DNA from: JAPXLN01 sp033809515 | Lineage (GTDB): Bacteria > Bacillota > Sulfobacillia > Fermentithermobacillales > Fermentithermobacillaceae | DNA: 46,864 nucleotides | Reading direction: 5' to 3' | Assembly: GCA_033809515.1 (NCBI GenBank) | Contig: JAPXLN010000012.1 | Coordinates: 1-46,864, forward strand | Translations under genes and position numbers: made by a program | In this document: in pieces, positions 33,416-41,177 of the stretch | How the letters are laid out: every line of letters begins with the position of its first letter | How positions within the stretch are numbered: position 1 is the stretch's first letter | The notes under the pieces: generated by a model | The model's database searches: none | What the model was told of the DNA's origin: nothing | What the model saw: only the letters and a program-made list of their open reading frames with translations

Positions 33416-34189
33416 TTGAACAAAGTCGAGATATGTGGTGTAAATACAAGTCAGCTTCCACTGCTCTCATCGTCCAAGATGAAAGAACTGTTCATCGCCA
33501 AGCAAAACGGCGACGTAACTGCCAGGGATAAACTGGTAAACGGCAATCTACGGCTTGTCCTGAGTGTCATTCAGCGTTTCACAAACAGAGGCGAATATGT
33601 AGACGACCTTTTTCAGGTTGGATGCATTGGGCTGATGAAAGCAATTGACAATTTTGACCTTGGGCAAAATGTGAAGTTCTCCACCTACGCTGTGCCAATG
33701 ATAATCGGCGAGATCCGCAGGTACCTCCGGGACAATAACCCCATCAGAGTCTCCAGGTCCTTACGGGATACTGCTTACAGAGCTCTTCAGGTACGGGACA
33801 GACTCATAGCCCGGCTTAGCCGGGAACCCACCATTAAAGAGATATCCAAGGAGCTTAACATCCCCGAAGATGAGGTGGTGTCAGCCCTTGACGCCATCCA
33901 GGAGCCTGTTAGCCTCTTTGAACCTGTCTATCACGATGGAGGCGATCCTATCTATGTGATGGATCAGGTCAAAGATGAGCATGGAGACAACAGGTTTTGG
34001 GAAGAGGATATTGCCATAAGCGAAGCAATGGCAAAATTATCCGAGCGTGAGCAGGCAATAATAGAAATGAGGTTTTTTGAGGGAAAGACACAGATGGAGG
34101 TAGCACAGGAAATCGGTATCTCCCAAGCGCAGGTGTCCCGCTTGGAGAAGGCGGCCCTCCTGCAGATGAGAAAGGACATGTCGCTTTGA
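33416..34189 (+). CDS. sigG: RNA polymerase sporulation sigma factor sigma-G
   Basis: 257-residue late-forespore sigma factor. It begins MNKVEICGVNTSQLPLL, the conserved sigma-G start; GNLRLVLSVIQRF and GLMKAIDNFDLGQNVKFSTYAVPMI form region 2, IRVSRSLRDTAYRAL is region 3, and GISQAQVSRLEKAAL is region 4. TTG start with GGGGGG at 33401-33406. It is transcribed separately from sigE if the sigma-F promoter upstream is real, and spoIIR follows 55 bp later. Confidence 0.97.
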   Translation: MNKVEICGVNTSQLPLLSSSKMKELFIAKQNGDVTARDKLVNGNLRLVLSVIQRFTNRGEYVDDLFQVGCIGLMKAIDNFDLGQNVKFSTYAVPMIIGEIRRYLRDNNPIRVSRSLRDTAYRALQVRDRLIARLSREPTIKEISKELNIPEDEVVSALDAIQEPVSLFEPVYHDGGDPIYVMDQVKDEHGDNRFWEEDIAISEAMAKLSEREQAIIEMRFFEGKTQMEVAQEIGISQAQVSRLEKAALLQMRKDMSL

Positions 34190-34244
34190 GCGGTATCTGG
34201 GAGTACTTGACCGGGAGTTCTGAAAGTAACAGGGGGTGGAACAA

Positions 34245-34973
34245 ATGAAGCGAACCTATGGCACTTTGGCACGGGCTGTCATTCTGGCAGTGGTGGCAGG
34301 AGCAATCCTATTTGCAGGGTGGTGTCTTGCAGAGGCATACAAGCCTGTAGAGGCATACACCCCAAACAACCTATTGCGCATGTCTCCGGAGGACTCTGCC
34401 TCTGAGAGTCTGGTCAGGCTTCGCATTATAGGTAACTCTGATTCACCGCAGGACCAAGAGGTCAAGCTTGCCGTGAGGGACGCCTTAATGGAGAAGTTCG
34501 GCAAAGCGTTGGCAAACATGACCAACAGGGGAGATGCTCTGGCCCTAATGAGGAAAAACTTAGGCAGCATGGAGCGCGTTGTCAATGAATGCCTAGAAGC
34601 TCACGGCTTCGCCTACAGCTCCAAAACAGCCCTTGCGGCAACGGCTTTCCCTGACAGGAAGTACACGACTTCAGACGGCAAGGAGCTGTTTTTGCCAAAG
34701 GGAAAATACATGGCTCTCCAAGTGGTATTGGGTGAGGGCAGAGGTCAGAACTGGTGGTGTGTCATGTATCCTCCGCTGTGCTACTTTGACCTGGTGCAGC
34801 AAGCTGTGTTATCTGAACGGGAATCAGTCTACGGCGACGTTGAAATACCCACTGAGTTTCGCTCACTGTTTTTTGACTCCCTCAAGAGAAACCTCTCTCG
34901 GGTGTGGGCCATCCTTTCCACCAGATCCCCCGGCAAAAGCATTGTCCTCCAAAAAGCACAAAACTTGAGGTAA
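34245..34973 (+). CDS. spoIIR: Stage II sporulation signal protein SpoIIR
   Basis: 242 residues with an N-terminal signal or anchor helix (about 9-28). LVRLRIIGNSDSPQDQEVKLAVRDALM is the SpoIIR domain start; GEGRGQNWWCVMYPPLCYFD is a highly conserved core. SpoIIR is secreted by the forespore and activates SpoIIGA to process pro-sigma-E. ATG 34245 follows AGGGGGTG. In Bacillus spoIIR lies far from spoIIGA-sigE; here signal, protease and substrate genes are within 3.4 kb. I found no convincing sigma-F promoter of its own, so it may be read with sigG. Confidence 0.93.
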   Translation: MKRTYGTLARAVILAVVAGAILFAGWCLAEAYKPVEAYTPNNLLRMSPEDSASESLVRLRIIGNSDSPQDQEVKLAVRDALMEKFGKALANMTNRGDALALMRKNLGSMERVVNECLEAHGFAYSSKTALAATAFPDRKYTTSDGKELFLPKGKYMALQVVLGEGRGQNWWCVMYPPLCYFDLVQQAVLSERESVYGDVEIPTEFRSLFFDSLKRNLSRVWAILSTRSPGKSIVLQKAQNLR

Positions 34974-34988
34974 GGGGTCAACGTACAG

Positions 34989-35017
34989 CGCCCCCGCCAT
35001 ATAATGCTACGGGGGTG
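34989..35017 (+). other. Hairpin covering ylmC ribosome-binding site
   Basis: CGCCCCCG (34989-34996) can pair with CGGGGGTG (35010-35017), eight pairs with one G-T, around a 13-base loop that contains a consensus -10 hexamer TATAAT (35000-35005). The 3' arm is the SD of ylmC. It may reduce ylmC translation when the transcript reads in from spoIIR, while a start at the internal TATAAT would omit the 5' arm; no -35 accompanies it. Confidence 0.4.
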
Positions 35018-35025
35018 GTCACTTG

Positions 35026-35283
35026 ATGCGTGCTTCTGATTTGTCTGCCAGAGATGTCATCAACGTGTTGGATGGCCGCCGTCTGGGTAACGTAGTAGAC
35101 CTAGAGCTGGACCTTTCAACAGGGAAAATACTATCTGTCATCGTTCCGGGCCAGGCGAAAATGCTGGGCGTTTTTGGCCGTGCCGATGATTATGTGGTCC
35201 CCTGGGAAAACGTCAAGAAAATCGGTGAAGATGTCATTCTGGTAGAGCTCTCAGAACACTACCTCAGACGAGCAGTACGATAG
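35026..35283 (+). CDS. ylmC: YlmC/YmxH-family PRC-barrel sporulation protein
   Basis: 85-residue PRC-barrel protein: MRASDLSARDVINVLDGRRLGNVVDLE and the pattern VVPWENVKKIGEDVILVEL are typical of YlmC/YmxH. Genes of this family sit next to sigG in Bacillota and are sporulation-associated, but the molecular role is not established. ATG 35026 is preferred with GGGGGTGG at 35011-35018; TTG 35023 is alternative. Downstream, 99 bp without a clear promoter precede the HlyD-like gene. Confidence 0.88.
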   Translation: MRASDLSARDVINVLDGRRLGNVVDLELDLSTGKILSVIVPGQAKMLGVFGRADDYVVPWENVKKIGEDVILVELSEHYLRRAVR

Positions 35284-35382
35284 GGCTCAGGCAAAGTCCT
35301 TTCCCTTGACTTGATCCGCCCTGTTGCCTTACCCTCATATTGATTAAACTGCACTTACCGGTCAAATTGAGGGGACTGCTAC

Positions 35383-36675
35383 TTGAAGAAAAAGCAGAGA
35401 CAAAGACGAGCTTCCAAGAACAAGTCCAGGAATAAGTCCAGACGAGCTGATCTGGTCAGAAATCTCGTGGTGGCACTGGTCCTTTCCTCTCTGGTGTTGC
35501 TCCTCACCTGGCCGTATCTCAGGATAGCCTTTCTTACTGCGCTTGTGCCCGTAGGTAGAGGAACTGAGGGCTATCTGGAAGACAGAGTCTACGGAGAGGC
35601 ATTGTTCTCCGGTGGATCTGCTCTTGTTATTGCACCTGCTCCAGGCGTAGTAGAGTTCCTTGTCGAGGAAGGGGAATCGGTCCGGGCAGGACAGCCTTTA
35701 GCTCGGGTTCGAAATCCCGGGACTGCCCAGACCTTCCAGGACAGTCTGGCGTTTGCCAAAGAGAACCTGGCTTCGTATGAGAAGGAAACCGAACCGGAGT
35801 TCAAATCTCTCATGTCTGCCATTCAGGCGTCCTACGAAGGGACTCTCGAAGCTTTTCTCGGGATACGCCATGCCCATGCACAGGGCGATCCTGCACAGGT
35901 TGCGCTGTATGAGCGGAAGCTCAGTGAGTCGGGAAACGCAATTGAAGAGGCCCGCTTACGCTTGACCGCAATTGAGACCAGGCGTGAGGAATTGGCATCT
36001 TTGGTAGGTTCTATAGAACTGGCTGCGCAGGAATCCTCCACGCAGATACTGGCCCCGGTCGCAGGGCAGTTTTCTAGGACCGTATGGGATGCTGATGAGC
36101 GGCGCCTTACAGCTTCGCTGGCTGAACAGGATGCATCCGGCTTGACCGTGCTCATCAAAGAATTCAAGGATGCAAGAAGACTGTCTGTAAAAGACGGTCA
36201 GCTGGTCGCCCCGGGTGACCTTCTAGGCAAGGTCATTTCCGGGCAAAACCTGTCCTTCTACATCCCGCTCAAGACTCAAGGGGGACAAGGGCCTGCCCCC
36301 GGTTCAACCGTGGAAATGAAATACCAGGACGGAAGCAAGGTCAATGTGACTATCGAGGAAGTATCCCATGGGAAACCTCCCGGGTTCTCAGTGATCTCGG
36401 GAACCGTACCCAGGATACCTTCCGGCAAGGTAGTTCCGGTTGCGGAAATAAGCCTTGTGACCAAGCGCAAGCAGGGGATTCTGGTACCTGATTCGAGCAT
36501 TCTCGTGAAAGACGGTCAGACGGGAATCCTGGTGGTTCGAAAGACCTATGCTCAGTTTACGCCTGTCGAGGTCCTCATGACAAAAGACCGGAAAGCAGTG
36601 GTTCGAGGTCTTTCCGAAAGCGATGACGTTGTGCTACGAGGCTGGAGACTATTGGAGGGTAAGCGTGTACGATGA
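35383..36675 (+). CDS. HlyD-like membrane-fusion protein
   Basis: 430 residues: a strongly basic N-terminal tail (about 22 residues), one membrane helix (about 27-44), then a biotinyl/lipoyl-like segment (APAPGVVEFLVEEGESVRAGQPLARV), a helical hairpin (about 120-220), the returning lipoyl half (ILAPVAGQF) and a beta-rich domain with GILVPDSSILVKDGQTGILVV. This is the layout of periplasmic adaptor (HlyD) proteins. No transporter gene is adjacent; similar genes upstream of yggS are known to me from Clostridia and may have a wall or division role. TTG start with GAGGGG at 35369-35374; stop overlaps yggS. Confidence 0.8.
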   Translation: MKKKQRQRRASKNKSRNKSRRADLVRNLVVALVLSSLVLLLTWPYLRIAFLTALVPVGRGTEGYLEDRVYGEALFSGGSALVIAPAPGVVEFLVEEGESVRAGQPLARVRNPGTAQTFQDSLAFAKENLASYEKETEPEFKSLMSAIQASYEGTLEAFLGIRHAHAQGDPAQVALYERKLSESGNAIEEARLRLTAIETRREELASLVGSIELAAQESSTQILAPVAGQFSRTVWDADERRLTASLAEQDASGLTVLIKEFKDARRLSVKDGQLVAPGDLLGKVISGQNLSFYIPLKTQGGQGPAPGSTVEMKYQDGSKVNVTIEEVSHGKPPGFSVISGTVPRIPSGKVVPVAEISLVTKRKQGILVPDSSILVKDGQTGILVVRKTYAQFTPVEVLMTKDRKAVVRGLSESDDVVLRGWRLLEGKRVR

Positions 36676-37394
36676 TCGCAGACAATCTGAAGAACATAAG
36701 GGAAGCTATTGATGCCGCGTGCCTCAAAACAGGCCGAAGGGCCGAGGCTGTCAAGATCATGGCTGTAACAAAAAAAGTGGAAGCTTTGACCATTCGGCAG
36801 GCCTACGACTGCGGAATCAGGGTGTTTGGGGAAAGCCGCGTACAGGAAGCCCGGCGAAAGGTTCAAGAAGGGGCATTTGAAGGGGCCCAAGTGTGTATGA
36901 TCGGTCATCTTCAGACCAACAAGGCAGCGGCCTCAGCAAGGGTCTTCAGCGAGATTCATTCGGTGGATTCAATCAGGGTTGCCCAAGCTTTGTCCCGTTC
37001 ATCCACAGCTCACAGGGCAGACGGGGCTCCTGTGGTGGCCTTACTCCAAGTGAATGCCGGCAAAGATCCGGCTAAGTACGGCGTGTTCCCGGAAGACGCG
37101 TTTGAGGTGGCCGAGGGAATCATGGAATTGGAGGGAATAACCCTCAAGGGGTTGATGACCATTGCTCCCGGTCCCGGCGAGCCCGAGCTGGCCAGAAAGT
37201 GTTTTCGAGATCTCCGGCTGTTAAGGGAAGAGTTGGTTGCACTGGGGATTCCACGCTGTAACCTGGAAGAGCTGTCTATGGGAATGACGTCAGACTATGA
37301 GATAGCTGTTGAAGAGGGTTCTACCATAGTTCGCCTTGGAACGGCCCTGTTTGGGCAGAGAAGTCAGAAGAAGGTAAAGGGAACCGGGAAGTAG
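36672..37394 (+). CDS. PLP homeostasis protein YggS/YlmE
   Basis: 240-residue fold-type III PLP-binding protein without known enzymatic activity, involved in vitamin B6 and amino-acid homeostasis. IMAVTKKVEAL has the PLP Lys (K34), FGESRVQEA, HLQTNKAA and LSMGMTSDYEIAVEEGSTIVRLGTALFG are family motifs. In Bacillus its orthologue ylmE starts ylmEFGH-divIVA; here divIVA is next, without ylmF (sepF), ylmG or ylmH. The ATG overlaps the preceding stop. Confidence 0.94.
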   Translation: MIADNLKNIREAIDAACLKTGRRAEAVKIMAVTKKVEALTIRQAYDCGIRVFGESRVQEARRKVQEGAFEGAQVCMIGHLQTNKAAASARVFSEIHSVDSIRVAQALSRSSTAHRADGAPVVALLQVNAGKDPAKYGVFPEDAFEVAEGIMELEGITLKGLMTIAPGPGEPELARKCFRDLRLLREELVALGIPRCNLEELSMGMTSDYEIAVEEGSTIVRLGTALFGQRSQKKVKGTGK

Positions 37395-37432
37395 AATTCT
37401 ACGTCTAGCCAGGCTCAGAAGGAGGGTCTTAG

Positions 37433-37960
37433 ATGGTGTGTCCCGCCGACTCTGCTGAGACAGGAACTATCCGGCGGTTGACTCCGCTTGATGTTCATCA
37501 CAAGGAGTTTGCCAGGTCTTTTCGCGGGTACAACGTTGATGAAGTCGACGAGTTTCTTGACCTTGTGGTAGCTGAGTTTCAGAGACTTATGCGTGAGAAT
37601 GAGGACCTGCAATCATCAATATCCGATCTGGAATCCCGGGTGGAACACTACAAGGGTCTCGAGGAAACCTTGAAAAACGCCATTGTGCTGGCGCAGAAGG
37701 CCGCCGACGACATCAAAGCAGCGTCGTTGCAGGAGGCCGAAGCGATAAAGGGTAAAGCTCTCCTTGATGCAAAGAAGATAAGGGATGAAGCAGATAGCTA
37801 CCGGCGAAAGTGCTGCAATGAAGTTGAGGAATGCATAAGCCGGGCAATGAGGTTTAACATGGAGATGAAAGCTCTGCTGCAAGCTAATCTTGAAGCTGTA
37901 GACAAGAGCGTCGCAGGCGCACTTGCCCGCCTGGACGAAAGGATGCGGGTACAGGAATGA
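37433..37960 (+). CDS. divIVA: Cell division/polarity protein DivIVA
   Basis: 175 residues. RRLTPLDVHHKEFARSFRGYNVDEVDEFLD is cut short here to its key parts: the TPLDV membrane-binding loop and the FRGYNVDEVDEFLD that starts the coiled coil, near residues 16-44. Two coiled-coil stretches follow (about 45-75 and 80-165). DivIVA marks negatively curved membrane such as septa and poles and positions division or chromosome-anchoring factors in sporulation. Unusually for a coiled coil, it has a Cys pair and another Cys (KCCNEVEEC, about 124-132). ATG with AAGGAGGG at about 37420; stop overlaps the racemase. Confidence 0.94.
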   Translation: MVCPADSAETGTIRRLTPLDVHHKEFARSFRGYNVDEVDEFLDLVVAEFQRLMRENEDLQSSISDLESRVEHYKGLEETLKNAIVLAQKAADDIKAASLQEAEAIKGKALLDAKKIRDEADSYRRKCCNEVEECISRAMRFNMEMKALLQANLEAVDKSVAGALARLDERMRVQE

Positions 37961-38661
37961 GCCAAAAAACCATAGGAATCCTTGGGGGCATGGGACCGGA
38001 AGCTACGGTGGACCTGTTTATGAAGATCATAAAGAACACGCCTGCCCGCAAGGACCAGGACCACATAAGGTGCGTTGTAGACTCAAACCCCAAGATACCT
38101 GACAGAACCAAGTATATTTACGGCGAAGGGGAAGACCCTCGCCCTCTGCTGATTCAGGGGGCCAGGAATCTGGAGCGTATAGGAGCTTCGTTCATTGCAA
38201 TCTCCTGCAATACGGCTCACTATTTCTACGATGAAGTTCAGGCCGCAGTCAAGATCCCTGTGGTTCACATTATGTCGGAAGTCACAGATCATCTTAGTGG
38301 AAAGGTGCAAAAAGCCGGACTCCTTGCCTCCTCAGCTACGGTGCGAACAGGACTCTACGATAAAGCCCTGGCTAAAGCCGGAATCTCCCTGGTTGTGCCG
38401 GAAGGCTCCCGGCAGGATGAAGTGATGAAAGCTATATACATGGTCAAAGGGGGAGATCTAGAATCTGCCCGGAATACCGTGCTTCAAGAGGGAACCCGGT
38501 TGGTCTCTGCCGGCGCCCAGGTTGTCATCGCCGGCTGCACCGAGATCCCCTTGGTGCTCCGGCAAGGAGACCTCGAGGTAGACGTCCTTGATGCAACTCT
38601 GGTCTTGGCTCAAGCTTGCGTCAGACTGGCCCTGGACGGGCACACTTTCGACATGGACTAA
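37957..38661 (+). CDS. Aspartate/glutamate racemase family protein
   Basis: 234 residues of the PLP-independent Asp/Glu racemase superfamily. GILGGMGPEATVDL is the start typical of aspartate racemases, and the two catalytic Cys are present: ISCNTAH (C84) and AGCTEIP (C194). The aspartate racemase branch fits best; a glutamate racemase (MurI) would have a different N-terminus. It could supply D-amino acids to the wall or spores. The ATG overlaps the divIVA stop, so the two are translated together. Confidence 0.87.
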   Translation: MSQKTIGILGGMGPEATVDLFMKIIKNTPARKDQDHIRCVVDSNPKIPDRTKYIYGEGEDPRPLLIQGARNLERIGASFIAISCNTAHYFYDEVQAAVKIPVVHIMSEVTDHLSGKVQKAGLLASSATVRTGLYDKALAKAGISLVVPEGSRQDEVMKAIYMVKGGDLESARNTVLQEGTRLVSAGAQVVIAGCTEIPLVLRQGDLEVDVLDATLVLAQACVRLALDGHTFDMD

Positions 38662-38696
38662 GTCATATTGCACAAATGCAACCGGAAAGGGGCGAA

Positions 38697-40328
38697 ATGC
38701 CGATGGAATTGGGGAGAGCCCCTGATAACGCTGTTGTTTTTCAGAATGGAGTCTTTCATGTACTTGCAAATCGCTTAAGACAAAGGGAAGCCTTGGCCGT
38801 CTACCGTGGGCGCATATTGTATGCAGGGGAAAGGGAAAAGGCAATGGACGCTTTCCCCCAGGGTGTAAACCCTGAGGTAGTGGACCTGGAGGGGAAAATT
38901 GTCCTCCCGGGCTTTGTCGACAGCCACCTGCATCTTGTGAGTCTTGGAATGTCCCTGAGGAATCTGTCCCTCTCAGGAGTTCGTTCAATAAGAGAGCTGC
39001 AAGACAGGGTAAGCCGGCATGCTTCCAGGTTAGCTCAAGATGAATGGGTCATGGGGAGGGGCTGGGATCAGGACCTCCTTGACGAGAAAAGGTTTCCAAC
39101 ACGCAAAGACCTTGACGAAGCAGGCTCGGGACGACCTGTGTATCTTACGCGTTCGTGCGGTCACCTTGCCGTGCTGTCAAGCAAAGCTTTGGAAATCGTT
39201 GGTATAGGCAGGGAGACACCTGACCCCCCAGGCGGACAAATAGACAGAGATGCGTACGGGGACCCTACCGGGATCCTTAGAGAGGCTGCACTAGGCATTG
39301 CATCAGCTAAGATCCCGGGGCCGGAGAGATCATCTCTTGCGGAAATGACCGCAGAAGCTATGAAGCATCTTCTTTCCTTGGGCATAACGTCTGTCCACAC
39401 CAATGACGGGTCAAGGCATCTTGAAGACATGCCTGCCATCTACAGGTCTGCTCAGCTAGGGGGGGTGCCCCTCCGGGTCTACTGGGATTTGCCATACAGT
39501 CTTCTTCCGGAACTGGCGACAACCCCTCTTCGCACTGGTGACGGAGACGACTACGTTAGAATCGGAGCTGTCAAGCTCATGGCTGACGGGTCTTTGGGAG
39601 GCCGGACGGCCGCTTTGGAGAAACCTTACGCCGATGATAGGTCAACTTCAGGTATCCTTGTAACCCCTCCGGACCGGCTCAGAGAAGCTGTCTATACATG
39701 CCACGCTCTGGGAATGCAAGTAGCTATACATGCTATAGGCGATAGGGCGGTAAGAGTGGCCCTTGAAGCTATAGGCTATGCGCAATCCCGGATAATCCGA
39801 GCTCCCTTACGTCACAGGGTAGTTCATGCCCAGATCCTTTCACCTCTTCTTATGAGTGAAATGAAGCGAGCCCGGGTTATTGCTGATATTCAGCCCAAGT
39901 TCATAACTACGGACAGGCACTGGGCTTTGCAGCGTGTAGGTCCTGAGAGGATTCGCTCCTCGTACGCATGGCGCACCATGCAGCGAAGCGGCCTTATGCT
40001 TGCCGGCGGTTCCGATTGTCCCGTTGAGCCCGCCGACCCTTGCTATGGGATCTACGCGGCCGTGACCCGCCAAGACCTGGATGGAGAGCCTGCAGGCGGT
40101 TTCTACCCCAACGAACGTATTTCTGTTGAGGATGCGATTCGCATGTTCACCATGGGCGGAGCCTATGGCTCGTTTCAGGAAAACGTCAAGGGAACCCTGG
40201 AACCGGGCAAGCTTGCTGATTTCGTTGTGCTTTCGGACGATATTTTCCAGATTAGCCCTGATGAGATTAAGGATCTGGAAGTGTTAAGAACCGTTGTAGG
40301 CGGCGAAACGGTTTACCATAAAACCTAG
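38697..40328 (+). CDS. YtcJ-like amidohydrolase
   Basis: 543-residue amidohydrolase_3 family protein. LPGFVDSHLHLVSLG holds the HxH metal site, LMADGSLGGRTAAL, AIHAIGDRAV, HRVVHAQIL and GGSDCPVEP supply further metal and catalytic residues, and the C-terminal GTLEPGKLADFVVLSDD closes the composite beta-sandwich. YtcJ-like enzymes hydrolyse N-acyl or cyclic amides; the substrate is unknown. ATG 38697 or 38703 fits AAAGGGG at 38686-38692; the frame is open upstream into the racemase gene but without an SD. The 3' end overlaps the opposing DUF1461 gene by 45 bp. Confidence 0.87.
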   Translation: MPMELGRAPDNAVVFQNGVFHVLANRLRQREALAVYRGRILYAGEREKAMDAFPQGVNPEVVDLEGKIVLPGFVDSHLHLVSLGMSLRNLSLSGVRSIRELQDRVSRHASRLAQDEWVMGRGWDQDLLDEKRFPTRKDLDEAGSGRPVYLTRSCGHLAVLSSKALEIVGIGRETPDPPGGQIDRDAYGDPTGILREAALGIASAKIPGPERSSLAEMTAEAMKHLLSLGITSVHTNDGSRHLEDMPAIYRSAQLGGVPLRVYWDLPYSLLPELATTPLRTGDGDDYVRIGAVKLMADGSLGGRTAALEKPYADDRSTSGILVTPPDRLREAVYTCHALGMQVAIHAIGDRAVRVALEAIGYAQSRIIRAPLRHRVVHAQILSPLLMSEMKRARVIADIQPKFITTDRHWALQRVGPERIRSSYAWRTMQRSGLMLAGGSDCPVEPADPCYGIYAAVTRQDLDGEPAGGFYPNERISVEDAIRMFTMGGAYGSFQENVKGTLEPGKLADFVVLSDDIFQISPDEIKDLEVLRTVVGGETVYHKT

Positions 40329-40982
40329 AACCAGGTATGTTCCCGAGATGGCCAGGGAAATAGCACCGGCCCTGAAGACCGATGATTCGAAGAACTCCTC
40401 GGGAAACATCATGATTAACCGGTCTTCCAAAGGATCCAGCCGCCACAGGTCGTTGGCGAAGACCACAAGGTGGAAACCTGTCCAGAACTCCGTGAAGTCG
40501 CTTCGGGCGGCCAGGCCCAGCAGAAGAAGCAGGGTCAGCCCAGCTAGGCCTGAGGCTATCAGAGTCCTTGACACAACGCGCCGGCCTTGTTCTCCGTACA
40601 TTCCCAGAAGGAAAAGGCCGGCTGTGGCCACAAGCACCCATGACCCTTTGAGCACCTTCAGGCCCCACCGGAAGAGGATTTGCACATCCTCGAGGTGCAA
40701 AAGCTCTGTTTCGTTATACAGGGATCTGTCACTGCCATGGATTTTGACCACTGTCTGAGGCGTAGACGCTTTTCCTGTAAAGTAGTCAATGAGAACTCCG
40801 CCGGCCCGGGCAAGATCCTGTCCGGGCATACCAATTGCTTCACCTATGCCAAAAGCATCCCACTGCATCTTGTAGTACTCAAGGTTAAGAGCTGTCATTT
40901 TGAGAGGTTGCAGCATCCCAAGGGACAGCAGGCCGAAAAACAGTATAGTCGCCCCTATGACCCTAAAAGCATTTCCCTTCAC
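40284..40982 (-). CDS. DUF1461 (TIGR01906-type) integral membrane protein
   Basis: 232 residues and the only minus-strand gene in the window. Four membrane helices are visible (about 7-25, 112-128, 141-158 and 205-222). The long extracytoplasmic loop after helix 1 and the ARSDFTEFWTGFHLVVFANDLWRLDP block with its FHLVVFANDLW core are typical of DUF1461. Function is unknown; a distant DUF1461-containing protein is reported to modify lipoproteins (Lit), so a membrane role is plausible. GTG start with GGGGTGAG upstream on the minus strand. It converges on, and overlaps, the amidohydrolase. Confidence 0.85.
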   Translation of the reverse strand: MKGNAFRVIGATILFFGLLSLGMLQPLKMTALNLEYYKMQWDAFGIGEAIGMPGQDLARAGGVLIDYFTGKASTPQTVVKIHGSDRSLYNETELLHLEDVQILFRWGLKVLKGSWVLVATAGLFLLGMYGEQGRRVVSRTLIASGLAGLTLLLLLGLAARSDFTEFWTGFHLVVFANDLWRLDPLEDRLIMMFPEEFFESSVFRAGAISLAISGTYLVLGFMVNRFAAYNGS

Positions 40983-41177
40983 ACTGTCTCACCCCGAACA
41001 GGTTTGCTTCACCCACTAGCATCTCTTGAGCTGGTTACCTCCAATATAGCCTTGCCCGCCAGATCGCTCAAGATCCACTGCAGGTCACCCCGGCCCTCAA
41101 CCGGACATAGTATGCCCTGGGGCGTTTTGTACCGCGTTCTGATGGAACGGTTTGGGGCAAGGAGGAGAAGAGACTTC

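Noticed and set aside
35335..35341. TCATATT as a sigma-E -35 element before the HlyD-like gene
   Set aside because: It fits the -35 consensus, but no CATACAHT-like -10 occurs at the required 14-15 bp spacing.
40680..41177. 166-codon in-frame extension upstream of the double P-loop ATPase
   Set aside because: It lies largely antisense to the well-supported DUF1461 gene, its translation looks unstructured, and the strong GGAGGAG SD sits directly before 41178.
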